Shown: in pieces, positions 52,239 through 61,322 of the stretch
Layout of the letters: each line of letters starts with the position of its first letter
Numbering within the stretch: the stretch's first letter is position 1
Assembly: GCA_045591315.1 (NCBI GenBank)
Contig: JAZNSN010000030.1
Coordinates: 1 to 64,000, forward strand
Direction of reading: 5' to 3'
Origin: HGM04593 sp045591315
Lineage (GTDB): Bacteria; Bacteroidota; Bacteroidia; Bacteroidales; Bacteroidaceae
Length of the DNA stretch: 64,000 bases
Program-made: the position numbers and the translations under genes
Notes under the pieces: model-generated
Told to the model about the DNA's origin: nothing
Databases searched by the model: none
Seen by the model: the letters and a program-made list of their open reading frames with translations, nothing else

Positions 52239-53723
52239 ATGAAAAGATTTTTTGCAAGCATTGCATTTGTTGCAATTGCAGTTTCATCTTTCGCAGGTGG
52301 TCTTTTGACAAACACAAACCAGAGTGCATCATTCGTCCGTAACCCAATGCGCTATGCATCATTGGAGACAGATGCCATCTACTTCAACCCTGCAGGTACA
52401 GCTTTCTTCAAGGAAGGTTGGGCATTCTCAGTCAACTGGCAGATGATTTGGCAAGACAGAGACATTCTTCACACAAATCATCTTGTTGAGCCAAGCGAGA
52501 AAAAACACAAAGGCGAAGTATTCGTACCATGTATGCCAACTCTTTTTGCTGCTTACAAGAAAGGCAACTGGACATTCAGCGGTTTCTTCGGAATTCCCGG
52601 CGGTGGCGGCAAGGCCGAATTCAATGACGGTCTTCCTTTGTTCAACACTCTTGGAAACGGTTTCAAGGATCTCCTTCCAATCATGACCGGTTCAGTTGCA
52701 GACGGTAACGCATACTCAGAGTTCCAGTCAACACAGTATGTATTCTCTCTTCAACTTGGTGCAGCATATAGAATCAACAACAATCTTTCTGCTTATGCCG
52801 GTCTCCGTGCAAACTACACAAGCGCGAGCTATGAGGGCAACATTGCCATGAACGGAATACACCCGACAAGCGGAAATATCAAGAACACATTATTGGCACT
52901 TGACCTTAAGCAGACCGGTGTTGCATTTGCTCCGGTAATAGGTGTCAACTACAAGATAGGCAAGGTACATCTTGCTGCAAAATATGAGTTCCGTGCTGTT
53001 ACAAACATAAAGAATGACACCGACAACCTTGAAATATTCAACCAGAACTACAACAAGGGCGTTGCGGCTGCAGGAAAGACTATCGGAACAAAAACATATG
53101 CATTTGCTTATAAGGCAGCATACGAAGGAGCTGTAGCAGCTGGAATGCCAGAGGATGTTGCTGACCAGTTCGCAAAAGGCAAGGCAAACGAGGCTCTTCA
53201 GGGTGTTTCTGCAGCTGGCGACAAACTAGGTACACTATCATCACTTGAGGACGGCAAGAAGCTTCGCAGCGATGCTCCAGCCCTTCTTTCTGTAGCAGCA
53301 TCTTGGGAAATCTGTCCAAGACTCCAGGTTATGGGCGGTGTGAACTACTACTTTGATAAGGACGCTAAGGTAGAGTCTCTTCTTGGTGCAACCAACAACA
53401 ATGCAAAGCTCAGTCGCAACACATACGAAATTCTCGGTGGTGTTGAGTTCAAGCTCACAAAGAAGTGGCTTCTTTCTGCAGGTTTCCAGTTCAGCGACTT
53501 CGGCGTTAACGACGAGTATCTCAGCGATGTATCATTCATCAACGACTCATTCACGACTGGTATCGGTGCAAAGTACAGCATCAACGACAAGTTGGATTTG
53601 AACTTCGGCGTATGCTATGCAAACTACGCAAAGAGCAGAATTCCAGACTACGACAACCATGTAGAGACAAAGTATCTCCGCAAGACCTACAACGTTGCAG
53701 TAGGCGTTGACTTCCGCTTCTAA
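52239..53723 (+). CDS. FadL/OmpP1-family outer-membrane transport protein
   Basis: A 494-residue outer-membrane protein with a signal peptide (MKRFFASIAFVAIAVSSFAG). The N-terminal SASFVRNPMRYASLETDAIYFNPAGTAFF is the classical FadL/TodX hatch signature (NPAG). The remainder is a 14-stranded-type barrel with repeated aromatic strands, ending GVDFRF with the C-terminal Phe. These proteins take up hydrophobic compounds such as long-chain fatty acids. Codon use is biased to the highly expressed type. It has its own promoter, an overlapping palindrome and a strong terminator. The ligand is not known. Confidence 0.9.
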   Translation: MKRFFASIAFVAIAVSSFAGGLLTNTNQSASFVRNPMRYASLETDAIYFNPAGTAFFKEGWAFSVNWQMIWQDRDILHTNHLVEPSEKKHKGEVFVPCMPTLFAAYKKGNWTFSGFFGIPGGGGKAEFNDGLPLFNTLGNGFKDLLPIMTGSVADGNAYSEFQSTQYVFSLQLGAAYRINNNLSAYAGLRANYTSASYEGNIAMNGIHPTSGNIKNTLLALDLKQTGVAFAPVIGVNYKIGKVHLAAKYEFRAVTNIKNDTDNLEIFNQNYNKGVAAAGKTIGTKTYAFAYKAAYEGAVAAGMPEDVADQFAKGKANEALQGVSAAGDKLGTLSSLEDGKKLRSDAPALLSVAASWEICPRLQVMGGVNYYFDKDAKVESLLGATNNNAKLSRNTYEILGGVEFKLTKKWLLSAGFQFSDFGVNDEYLSDVSFINDSFTTGIGAKYSINDKLDLNFGVCYANYAKSRIPDYDNHVETKYLRKTYNVAVGVDFRF

Positions 53724-53735
53724 TAGAAGAGAAAC

Positions 53736-53784
53736 AGCAATAAAAAAGCTCATCCATTCGGGATGAGCTTTTTTATTGCTATAA
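53736..53784. terminator. Bidirectional terminator after the FadL gene
   Basis: AGCAATAAAAAAGCTCATCC, five loop bases and its perfect 20-bp complement with T-rich flank. Confidence 0.93.
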
Positions 53785-53808
53785 TACCGTATGATCAATA
53801 ATCTGCAA

Positions 53809-54387
53809 TCAGCACTCTGCTATTCCGCCCATCTTAGGCAAATTGACCTGCTCGAACTTATATCCCAGACGCTTCAGTTCAATAGCTGCGCCCAAACGGT
53901 ACATCACCTTTATCGCACGTGCATATACATGAAATGCCATCGGTGACTGAGGTTCAATATTCTCACGGCGGATAAGAGTCAGGGCTGTTTCGGCCAAGCG
54001 GCGCATCATAACCTCGATATTCTTTGCCTCCTGCGATTCAAGATGAAAGCCCAGCACCTTCTGCACTATATTCTCGTCCATATCATCGAAGCCGGCAGGG
54101 CCATACAGCGACTTGTATTCATCCTTGCTATGGGCAGCCCAGTCACTGTCCCACAGATGCGCTACAGCCATACCCACATAGCCGGCCCATGCAATGGCAA
54201 CTGTAGGATAATCGGCAATGTTGGGAACAGCATCAGCAACATACTCCGGTGCCATATCATGCCAACGGGCATCGATATCCTCTGTCGAAAGCAGAGTTCC
54301 TTCAAGCACTTTGTATTGGGTACATAGACGCAACAGCTCGTCCATAATGCGGCTCTCGAAGTTCTCAAGATACACCTTGTTTACCAT
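53809..54387 (-). CDS. Conserved-looking hypothetical protein
   Basis: A 192-residue soluble protein without a signal peptide. It is helix-rich (YLENFESRIMDELLRLCTQY, LAETALTLIRRENI, VMYRLGAAIELKRLGYKF) and contains DWAAHSKDEYKSLYG and a Trp/Asp-rich loop (AIAWAGYVGMAVAHLWDSDW). I do not recognise a family; it looks like a compact all-alpha protein. It starts 5 bases after the NifX-like gene on the same strand and ends the leftward operon with ribE, so it is likely co-transcribed with it. Confidence 0.75.
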   Translation of the reverse strand: MVNKVYLENFESRIMDELLRLCTQYKVLEGTLLSTEDIDARWHDMAPEYVADAVPNIADYPTVAIAWAGYVGMAVAHLWDSDWAAHSKDEYKSLYGPAGFDDMDENIVQKVLGFHLESQEAKNIEVMMRRLAETALTLIRRENIEPQSPMAFHVYARAIKVMYRLGAAIELKRLGYKFEQVNLPKMGGIAEC

Positions 54388-54392
54388 ATCTA

Positions 54393-54746
54393 TCAGCTAT
54401 TAGAACATTCGTGATGACTGCAGGCCTCGCCATTATCGTTCACCTCGCCTGCAAGATAGGCCTTGACCAGCTCATCTATATTTCCGCTGCAACCGCGTAT
54501 AACCTTTATATCGTGACTCTCAAGCACATTCCTTGCACCCTCTCCCATGTTCCCGGCAAGCATGACCTGAACGCCCTTCTGACGCAGGACAAGCACTATG
54601 CCCGACTTGCATCCGCAGCCTTGCGGAGAAGGCAGAATCTCCTTCATCTTCACCTCACCGTCATTGACAGTAAATATCGTATAGTGGTCACAATGGCCAA
54701 AATGATTATCGACCACACCACCCTTTGTAGGTACCGCTATCTTCAT
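54393..54746 (-). CDS. NifX/NafY-type dinitrogenase Fe-Mo cofactor-family protein
   Basis: A 117-residue protein of the RNase-H-like Fe-Mo-binding family: MKIAVPTKGGVVDNHFGHCDHYTIF, LPSPQGCGCKSGIVLVLRQKGVQVML and NVLESHDIKVIRGCSGNIDELVKAYL. The extra cysteines (GCGC, GCSG) and the C-terminal HHECSN tail could hold a metal. No nitrogenase genes are present, as is usual in anaerobes that carry these small proteins; they may bind metal clusters. It is encoded between an unknown gene and a DUF4359-like gene. Confidence 0.85.
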   Translation of the reverse strand: MKIAVPTKGGVVDNHFGHCDHYTIFTVNDGEVKMKEILPSPQGCGCKSGIVLVLRQKGVQVMLAGNMGEGARNVLESHDIKVIRGCSGNIDELVKAYLAGEVNDNGEACSHHECSNS

Positions 54747-54758
54747 TTCTAAATATAT

Positions 54759-55139
54759 TTATCTATTTTCTAACTTTTCTATGGCTTTTCTTAGTTTATC
54801 CTTCATCATCTCCTCCGGCATTGTAAATACCATTCCGAAGATACCCACTGAAGTTATATGTTCCTTACCCTGCCACTCCATTTTTCCAATCGAGAGCAGA
54901 CAGTAATTATCAACCGTTATAACCTCGCCGACCGAATGCTTTACAATATCCTTTCCTGTCAACCCGTCAATTAACGAGATGGCAAACTTGCCTAATCCTC
55001 TAGTCTCGTCATCTACAACATTCGATACCGTAGAAGCAATCTTCTCCACATGTTTATCCTTGGGAGGACATGTAAAGAAAGCAACTACAAGCAATGCAAT
55101 CAAGAGCAGGGAAAGGCACCCTATCTTTTTCATATTCAT
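54759..55139 (-). CDS. Small exported or membrane-anchored protein (DUF4359-like)
   Basis: A 126-residue protein from ATG 55139, whose A is the last base of the nitroreductase TGA; an in-frame TTG one codon earlier is less likely. An N-terminal hydrophobic anchor (MKKIGCLSLLLIALLVVAFFTC) is followed by a small alpha/beta domain that ends SVGIFGMVFTMPEEMMKDKLRKAIEKL. The pattern resembles DUF4359 proteins, which share the ISVGILGxVF-type strand. Its function is unknown. It is translationally coupled to the nitroreductase gene. Confidence 0.7.
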   Translation of the reverse strand: MNMKKIGCLSLLLIALLVVAFFTCPPKDKHVEKIASTVSNVVDDETRGLGKFAISLIDGLTGKDIVKHSVGEVITVDNYCLLSIGKMEWQGKEHITSVGIFGMVFTMPEEMMKDKLRKAIEKLENR

Positions 55140-55678
55140 CAATACTTTTCAAACGACACGACCTTATCCCACTCCTTGCGCACCTTATTGCGTTTAGGCT
55201 TTGCCGCATATCCCAGAGAAATTATAAGCATCAGACGCTTCTTCTGGGGAATACCGGTCAACTCCTTGATTTTCTTCTCGTCAAACCAGCCCAGGATACA
55301 GCTTCCTATGCCTTCATCCTCAGCAGCCAGAGTTATGTATGCCGAAGCTATGCCGAGGTCCATTACCGGAAAATCCTTGTCTTTAATGCCGCATCCGAGC
55401 TTCGATGTTATGTTTGTCGATTCCTGAGTAATGAGCACCAGTGCCGATGCATCCTTCACGAACTTGTTCATTCCCAGACTCGACGTAGCCTTGCCCACCT
55501 CCACCAGCAGCGACGGTTCCGTCACCACGGTGAAGTGCCACGGCTGCCCGTTGCATGCCGACGGAGCAATACGCCCCGCCTCAAGGATACGTTCCAGGAC
55601 CTCACGCTCAATCACACGGCCCGGCTCATAGGCACGATCACTCTGGCGCGCCTTTGCCAATTCAAGAAAACTCCTCAT
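55139..55678 (-). CDS. Nitroreductase-family flavoprotein
   Basis: A 179-residue FMN-dependent NAD(P)H oxidoreductase-like protein. RQSDRAYEPGRVIEREVLERIL with the FMN-binding Arg/Ser, APSACNGQPWHFTVV, a central MDLGIASAYITLAAEDEGIGSCILGWF, and the C-terminal IPQKKRLMLIISLGYAAKPKRNK are family signatures. The length is at the short end. Substrate unknown. It overlaps ribE by 4 bases, which makes sense since riboflavin synthase supplies FMN, the cofactor. Confidence 0.9.
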   Translation of the reverse strand: MRSFLELAKARQSDRAYEPGRVIEREVLERILEAGRIAPSACNGQPWHFTVVTEPSLLVEVGKATSSLGMNKFVKDASALVLITQESTNITSKLGCGIKDKDFPVMDLGIASAYITLAAEDEGIGSCILGWFDEKKIKELTGIPQKKRLMLIISLGYAAKPKRNKVRKEWDKVVSFEKY

Positions 55679-56274
55679 CGCTTTGCTATTCTTGCTATGT
55701 ACTTGCCTATGATATCGAACTCGATATTGACTTTTGTACCCACCTCTATTGTGTGGAAATTGGTATGCTCGTATGTATAAGGGATTATAGCCACGGAGAA
55801 AGAATCGTCTGCAGGCTCACACACCGTAAGGCTCACGCCGTTTACCGTAACAGAACCCTTGTCAACTGTCAGATATCCCTTTGCAGCCATCTCATCATCC
55901 TTAGGATAACGGAATGTATAATACCAACTGCCGTCCATGTCGCGTACCGACACACATTCGGCAGTCTCATCGACATGACCTTGCACTATATGGCCATCTA
56001 AGCGTCCGTTCATCATCATCGAACGCTCCACGTTCACCTTGTCGCCGACCTGAAGCAGACCGATATTGGAACGCTGCAGAGTCTCCTGCATTGCAGTGAC
56101 AGTATATTCATCACCCTTTATATCGACTACTGTAAGGCACACTCCATTATGCGAAACGCTCTGGTCAATCTTCAGCTCACCCACAAACGAGCATGTAAGT
56201 GTCAGGTGCAGATTGCCCTGTTCGCGCACCAGACGGCGCACCGTAGCAAATTCCTCAACTATTCCTGAAAACAT
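55675..56274 (-). CDS. ribE: Riboflavin synthase, alpha subunit
   Basis: A 199-residue enzyme that converts two 6,7-dimethyl-8-ribityllumazine into riboflavin. ATG 56274 (MFSGIVEEFATV) is the normal start of the family. Two tandem lumazine-binding domains are visible: the first with SVSHNGVCLTVVDIKGDEYTV and HIVQGHVDETA, the second with LTVDKGSVTVNGVSLTVCEPAD and YTYEHTNF. It heads a leftward operon with a nitroreductase, a DUF4359-like gene, a NifX-like gene and a hypothetical gene. No FMN riboswitch was seen in the 240 bases upstream; a weak TATCTTCG promoter may be at 56324-56317. Confidence 0.96.
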   Translation of the reverse strand: MFSGIVEEFATVRRLVREQGNLHLTLTCSFVGELKIDQSVSHNGVCLTVVDIKGDEYTVTAMQETLQRSNIGLLQVGDKVNVERSMMMNGRLDGHIVQGHVDETAECVSVRDMDGSWYYTFRYPKDDEMAAKGYLTVDKGSVTVNGVSLTVCEPADDSFSVAIIPYTYEHTNFHTIEVGTKVNIEFDIIGKYIARIAKR

Positions 56275-56463
56275 ATATCTATGGTTTTTATCATTCAACA
56301 ATTCAATACCCTACTGCGAAGATACGAATAAACGAGCGAGAAATATCAAGCTTGCTTGAATATTTTTCAAAGCGAGTGCAGAAGTTAGCTACACCGCAAG
56401 GTGAAGATAACAATAAACAAGCTAAAAACAAAACGAAGCCATCATGTACCCTGCATATAGGTA

Positions 56464-56499
56464 GAAAAAAATTGGAAAGCACTTACGCACTTTCCAATT
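56464..56499 (-). terminator. Terminator after the aquaporin gene
   Basis: On the minus strand AATTGGAAAG, 10-base loop, CTTTCCAATT and TTTTTT. Confidence 0.85.
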
Positions 56500-56517
56500 C
56501 TATTTATAAGGCAATGC

Positions 56518-57207
56518 TTACTTAGCGCACTTCTCGCAAGAAAGCACCTTCCAGATACCTGCAGCAAGCAAAGCACCTACGAAAGGACCTACGATGAAAA
56601 TCCACAACTGCTCAATAGCCGCACCGCCCTGGAAGAGAGCAGGACCGATTGAACGTGCCGGGTTCACTGATGTACCGGTGTAACGGATACATACGAGGTG
56701 AACAAGAACCAAAGAAAGACCGATTGCCAAGCCTGCGAAGTTGCCTGCACCCACCTTGCTGTCTGTTGTACCGAGCACAACAAGAACAAAAATCATTGTG
56801 AAGACGATTTCGGCAACAAGACCGCCAACGAGCTCAACACCCGGCTGACATGCGTTTGCACCGGTACCTACGATAGCATCACCGCTTGTAGCAGTACATA
56901 GATAAAGGACAGCTGCACCAGCAATGGCACCGATAACCTGGAATACCATGTACATGATAGCATCCTTAGCGCCCATGCGGCCGCTTGCCCACACACCGAG
57001 TGTGATAGCCGGGTTAATGTGGCAACCGCTTATGCCGCCGATAGTGTAGGCCATAGCTACAACTGCAAGACCGAAAGCCAAAGCAGTACCTACAACTGTA
57101 GAAGCCAAAGCAGGCTCATTTGATGTACAACCGAGGCTAACGGCAACACCGCAACCCATAAGCACCAGCACCATAGTACCGATAGCTTCTGCCAAATACT
57201 TTTTCAT
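56518..57207 (-). CDS. aqpZ: Aquaporin (MIP family), AqpZ-like
   Basis: A 229-residue membrane channel with six helices and two half-helices. Two NPA motifs are present: SGCHINPAITLGVW (about residue 63) and TSVNPARSIGPALF (about residue 182). The residues near the selectivity filter (GCHINPA, small residues before the second NPA) suggest a water channel rather than a glycerol facilitator, as is usual for AqpZ. It probably uses its own promoter. Confidence 0.93.
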   Translation of the reverse strand: MKKYLAEAIGTMVLVLMGCGVAVSLGCTSNEPALASTVVGTALAFGLAVVAMAYTIGGISGCHINPAITLGVWASGRMGAKDAIMYMVFQVIGAIAGAAVLYLCTATSGDAIVGTGANACQPGVELVGGLVAEIVFTMIFVLVVLGTTDSKVGAGNFAGLAIGLSLVLVHLVCIRYTGTSVNPARSIGPALFQGGAAIEQLWIFIVGPFVGALLAAGIWKVLSCEKCAK

Positions 57208-57351
57208 AAATGTAGTGTTTTAAATTGTTTGTATTAAAAAAAGAACTTTAATCGTATAACAGATACAAACGTACGAATTAAGATTCAATAATAAAAATTA
57301 TGTCGCACATTTTTACCATACGGGCAACACACATGCCCGCTGCGGTCACAT

Positions 57352-59535
57352 TCAGACAATGAACAGCAGTTCCCTGTACTTAGGCAGAGTCCACAACTCG
57401 TTGTCAACAACCAGTTCGAGCTGGTCGATATGGCCGCGTATCTCTTCGAGCATAGGAGCCACGGTATCGTGGTAAGCAATAGCCTTATCGCGCTCCGACG
57501 ATATGCGGTTCGCTACCTTGCGACGCTCCACGAGCTCGGCAACCAGGCGGCGTATCTCTGCCACATGCTGCGCCATCTGCTTCACCAGGCTTATATTCTC
57601 GGCCGACAGCATATCGCCCTCCTCCTTGCCTATCACCTGTTCCATCTTGATGACATTGTCGAGCAGAGAACTCTGGTACTTTGTCGCAGTAGGTATTATA
57701 TGGTTCAGCGCAAGATCGCCAAGCACACGCGCCTCAATCTGAATCTTCTTCGTGTACATCTCCCACTTTATTTCGTTGCGCGCACGCAGCTCCGTCTCGG
57801 TCATCACATCCATGTCGCGGAACATCTTCACGCTCTCCTTGTCGAGATAACGGTCGAAGACAATCGGGGCACTCGCCTCGCAGTCAAGCCCTCTATGCGC
57901 TGCCTCACGACGCCACTCGTCGCTATAACCGTTGCCGTCGAAGCGTACAGGCTTGCTGTATCTGATATACTTGCGTATTATCCTCACAAGCGCATCCTCC
58001 TTTGCCATGCCGTTCTCTATCAATGCATCGACCTCACGCTTGAATATCGTCAGCTGTTCGGCCATTGCCGTGTTCAGTGCAATCATTGCCGAAGCGCAGT
58101 TGGCCTCAGAACCTACGGCACGGAACTCGAAACGGTTTCCGGTGAAAGCAAAAGGCGACGTACGGTTACGGTCGGTATTGTCAATCATCAGTTCCGGAAT
58201 CGAAGGTATATTCAGTCGCAGTTCGCGCTTGCTTAGTATCTTCACCACATCATCCGTTGTCTCCATGTGGTCGAGAACCGAAGAGAGGTGAGAGCCGAGG
58301 AAGCTTGAAATTATCGCAGGGGGTGCCTCTGCCGCACCAAGACGGTGTGCATTTGCAGCCGACATTATGCTCGCTTTAAGCAATCCGTTATGACGGTATA
58401 TCGCAGCAAGTGTATTGACTACGAATGTAATGAAACGCAAGTTGTCCTTGTCGTTCTTTCCCGGTGCCATGAGCAGCACGCCCGTGTCGGTTCCAAGCGA
58501 CCAGTTGTTATGCTTTCCCGAACCGTTCACGCCCTTGAATGGCTTCTCATGCAGCAGCACGCGGAAACCGTGCCTGCGCGCAACCTCCTTCATAAGTGCC
58601 ATTATCAGCATGTTATGATCGACAGCCAAGTTGCACTCTTCGTATATCGGCGCAAGCTCGAACTGGTTGGGAGCTGCCTCGTTATGGCATGTCTTTGCCG
58701 GGATGCCCAGCTTCATTGCCTCAATCTCAAGTTCCTTCATGAATGCTGCCACACGCTTCGGAATAGAGCCGAAGTAATGGTCTTCGAGCTGTTGGTTCTT
58801 CGCGCTGTCATGCCCCATTAGAGTGCGCCCGGTGAGCAGCAGGTCGGGACGTGCCAGCAGCATCCCCTCATCGACGAGGAAGTACTCCTGTTCCCAGCCC
58901 AGATATGTAGTAACCTTCTTTACATTCTTGTCGAAGTAACGGCAAACATCGGTAGCCGCCTTATCCACGGCTCTCAGCGACTTCAGCAATGGAGCCTTGT
59001 AGTCGAGAGCCTCGCCTGTATATGAAATGAAGACAGTAGGCACACACAATGTGTCATCGATGAGGAAAGCCGGAGATGTCGGGTCCCACGCGCTGTATCC
59101 TCGCGCCTCGAACGTACTTCTTATTCCTCCGTTGGGGAACGACGAAGCATCGGGCTCCTGCTGCACAAGCAGCTTGCCAGAGAACTCTTCGAGTACTCCG
59201 CCCTTGCCGTCATGCTCGATAAAGGCATCGTGTTTCTCGGCAGTTGTCTCCGTGAGAGGATGAAACCAATGGGTGTAATGCGTAGCACCGTTCTCCACAG
59301 CCCAACGCTTCATACCCTCGGCAACACTGTCGGCAATGGAGCTGTCAAGCGGAGCATCGTTGTCGATGACATCGATAAGCTTGTTATAAACCTCCTTAGG
59401 AAGATACTTGAACATCTTTTCCCTGTTGAACACCTTGACCCCGTAATAGTCGGACGGACGCAGTTCGCAATTGGGAACATCGACCGCATTCTTGCCGAAT
59501 GCTGCGGTTATTACCTCAAATCGTAGTTTTGACAT
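57352..59535 (-). CDS. glnN: Glutamine synthetase type III
   Basis: A 727-residue GSIII enzyme, about 250 residues longer than GSI, that makes glutamine from glutamate, ammonium and ATP. Recognisable parts are a N-terminal THYTHWFHPLTETTAEKHDAF, FEARGYSAWDPTSPAFL, KTCHNEAAPNQFELAPIYEECN, and HGFRVLLHEKPFKGVNGSGKHNNWSLGT near residue 330. A long helical C-terminal extension completes it. GSIII was first described in Bacteroides fragilis. It is transcribed from its own promoter near 59650. Its neighbour across the gap is nagA, and GSI follows. Confidence 0.96.
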   Translation of the reverse strand: MSKLRFEVITAAFGKNAVDVPNCELRPSDYYGVKVFNREKMFKYLPKEVYNKLIDVIDNDAPLDSSIADSVAEGMKRWAVENGATHYTHWFHPLTETTAEKHDAFIEHDGKGGVLEEFSGKLLVQQEPDASSFPNGGIRSTFEARGYSAWDPTSPAFLIDDTLCVPTVFISYTGEALDYKAPLLKSLRAVDKAATDVCRYFDKNVKKVTTYLGWEQEYFLVDEGMLLARPDLLLTGRTLMGHDSAKNQQLEDHYFGSIPKRVAAFMKELEIEAMKLGIPAKTCHNEAAPNQFELAPIYEECNLAVDHNMLIMALMKEVARRHGFRVLLHEKPFKGVNGSGKHNNWSLGTDTGVLLMAPGKNDKDNLRFITFVVNTLAAIYRHNGLLKASIMSAANAHRLGAAEAPPAIISSFLGSHLSSVLDHMETTDDVVKILSKRELRLNIPSIPELMIDNTDRNRTSPFAFTGNRFEFRAVGSEANCASAMIALNTAMAEQLTIFKREVDALIENGMAKEDALVRIIRKYIRYSKPVRFDGNGYSDEWRREAAHRGLDCEASAPIVFDRYLDKESVKMFRDMDVMTETELRARNEIKWEMYTKKIQIEARVLGDLALNHIIPTATKYQSSLLDNVIKMEQVIGKEEGDMLSAENISLVKQMAQHVAEIRRLVAELVERRKVANRISSERDKAIAYHDTVAPMLEEIRGHIDQLELVVDNELWTLPKYRELLFIV

Positions 59536-59630
59536 ATAGTTTCGTGTTATATTTCTCTACAAAAGCGGTTTTGACTGACATTGCAAAAGGCGGCAAAGTG
59601 TTTACTTTTTGCAAAAGCCGAAACACCGTA

Positions 59631-59661
59631 CAAATATAACAGCATACATCTACAACTCAAA
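59631..59661 (-). promoter_or_regulatory. Promoter of glnN
   Basis: On the minus strand TTTG (59661-59658), 19 bases, TATATTTG (59638-59631): a perfect match, about 95 bases before the start. Confidence 0.8.
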
Positions 59662-59984
59662 GATTTTTCACAAAAACGAACTGTTTTTAAGGCACCAAAG
59701 CCGAAAAACAGAGTACAAAAACAAAAAAGGAAGCAAAAATCGGGTAAAAACCCTAAAACCGCACTGTATTTTCGAAAATACACCGCTTCAGACATATCAA
59801 ACAAAAAGAAAGCAAATTCAACAATATTGCTTGCATTTTGTCACGCACACAACAAATCATCCATAGCAGTAAAATAACCTCAAGCAAGATGTTTCAACAA
59901 ACATCCACTCACCTGCAAAAATAAATAATTCGTAGCACTGTTAAAAAAAATCAACCAAAAGCATACATAGATAAATTATTTGAA
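59662..59984. other. A-rich divergent intergenic region between glnN and nagA
   Basis: About 320 bases of A-rich sequence; both strands have short open frames full of Lys or Phe, typical of base bias rather than coding. It probably holds control sites for nitrogen and amino-sugar genes, but I see no clear motif. Confidence 0.5.
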
Positions 59985-59992
59985 TAACTTTG
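59985..59992 (+). promoter_or_regulatory. -7 element of nagA
   Basis: TAACTTTG, an exact TAnnTTTG, with a leader of about 85 bases before ATG 60082. A clear -33 is lacking. Confidence 0.55.
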
Positions 59993-60081
59993 TAGGGAAT
60001 TGTGCCCAGGCGCGTGGCAAGAATCTACGCACACCGTCCACACCACTGAAGAAAACACATATAATCAACCATAACAATATT

Positions 60082-61245
60082 ATGCTTAAGCAAATTATCA
60101 ATGCCAAGATTCTGACTCCTCAGGGCTGGCTGAAGGACGGATCTGTTATCATACGTGATAACAAGATTCTTGAGGTTACAAACTGCGACCTCGCAGTAAT
60201 AGGCGCAGAAGTAGTTGATGCCAAGGGTATGTACGTTGTTCCCGGCGGTGTTGAAATACACATTCACGGAGGTGGCGGCTGCGACTTTATGGAAGGAACA
60301 GAAGAGGCTTTCCGCGGTGCAATCAAGGCACACATGAAGCATGGTACAACAAGTATCTTCCCTACTCTATCTTCATCTACAGTACCTATGATTGAGGCTG
60401 CAGCCGAGACATGTACAAAACTCATGGCAGAACCTAACAGCCCGGTGCTCGGTCTTCACCTCGAAGGACACTACCTGAACATGGCTATGGCAGGCGGACA
60501 GCTCCCTGAGAACATCAAGGACCCCGACCCGAACGAGTACATCCCTCTCGTCGAGAAGTGGAACTGCATCAAGCGTTGGGATGCTGCTCCGGAACTCCCC
60601 GGTGCAATGCAGTTCGGCAAGTACATCACATCAAAGGGCATTCTGGCATCTGTAGCACACACACAGGCCGAGTATGACGACATTCATGCAGCACGCAAGA
60701 ACGGCTACACACACGCCACACACTTCTACAACGCGATGCCAGGATTCCACAAACGCCGCGAGTACAAGTACGAGGGTACAGTGGAGAGCATCTACCTGCA
60801 CGAGGACATGACAGTCGAGGTTGTTGCCGACGGCATACACGTGCCTCCCACAATCCTTCGCCTCATACACCACATCAAGGGCGTTGAGCGCGCATGTGTC
60901 ATCACCGACGCTCTTGCATGCGCAGCAAGCGACAGCACAACAGCATTCGACCCTCGCGTAATCATCGAGGACGGTGTCTGCAAGCTCGCCGACCGTACCG
61001 CTCTTGCAGGCTCGGTAGCAACTATGGACCGTTTGATACGTACATTGGTACAGAAAGCCGAAATTCCATTGGACGATGCTGTACGCATGGCTTCTGAGAC
61101 ACCGGCAAAGATCATGAACGTATATGACCGCAAGGGTTCATTGCAGAAGGACAAGGATGCCGACGTAATGATACTCGACGACGACCTGAACATACGCGCC
61201 GTATGGGCAATGGGCCAGCTCGTTGAGGGTACATATAATCTTTAA
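60082..61245 (+). CDS. nagA: N-acetylglucosamine-6-phosphate deacetylase
   Basis: A 387-residue amidohydrolase that removes acetate from GlcNAc-6-phosphate to give glucosamine-6-phosphate, used in glycan catabolism and cell-wall recycling. ATG 60082 is chosen because the longer frame starts at the promoter. Metal-binding and catalytic parts: VEIHIHGGGGCDFM, LHLEGHYLNMAMAG (Glu), HTQAEYDDI and HATHFYNAMPG (His pair), VADGIHVPP, and the catalytic Asp in VITDALA. It is flanked by two glutamine synthetase genes, probably for nitrogen recovery from amino sugars. No nagB is adjacent. Confidence 0.95.
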   Translation: MLKQIINAKILTPQGWLKDGSVIIRDNKILEVTNCDLAVIGAEVVDAKGMYVVPGGVEIHIHGGGGCDFMEGTEEAFRGAIKAHMKHGTTSIFPTLSSSTVPMIEAAAETCTKLMAEPNSPVLGLHLEGHYLNMAMAGGQLPENIKDPDPNEYIPLVEKWNCIKRWDAAPELPGAMQFGKYITSKGILASVAHTQAEYDDIHAARKNGYTHATHFYNAMPGFHKRREYKYEGTVESIYLHEDMTVEVVADGIHVPPTILRLIHHIKGVERACVITDALACAASDSTTAFDPRVIIEDGVCKLADRTALAGSVATMDRLIRTLVQKAEIPLDDAVRMASETPAKIMNVYDRKGSLQKDKDADVMILDDDLNIRAVWAMGQLVEGTYNL

Positions 61246-61256
61246 TACAAGACCTT

Positions 61257-61308
61257 ATAAGACAATCAAGGGCCTCGCAACGTGATGTGAGGCCCTTGAT
61301 TGTCTTAT
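61257..61308. terminator. Bidirectional terminator between nagA and glnA
   Basis: ATAAGACAATCAAGGGCCTC with its exact 20-bp complement around a short loop. Confidence 0.93.
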
Positions 61309-61322
61309 TATGGTATCAGTTC

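Noticed and set aside
56275..56517. Search for an FMN riboswitch upstream of ribE
   Set aside because: No conserved RFN element blocks (such as GGGGCA or paired CCC/GGG arms) were seen; only a weak promoter-like TATCTTCG.
57430..58236. A 268-codon frame on the plus strand opposite glnN
   Set aside because: Antisense to a well-conserved type III glutamine synthetase; no start signal or domain.
59581..59877. Lys-rich plus-strand and Phe-rich minus-strand frames between glnN and nagA
   Set aside because: Composition follows the A-rich base bias, and the region contains the glnN promoter.
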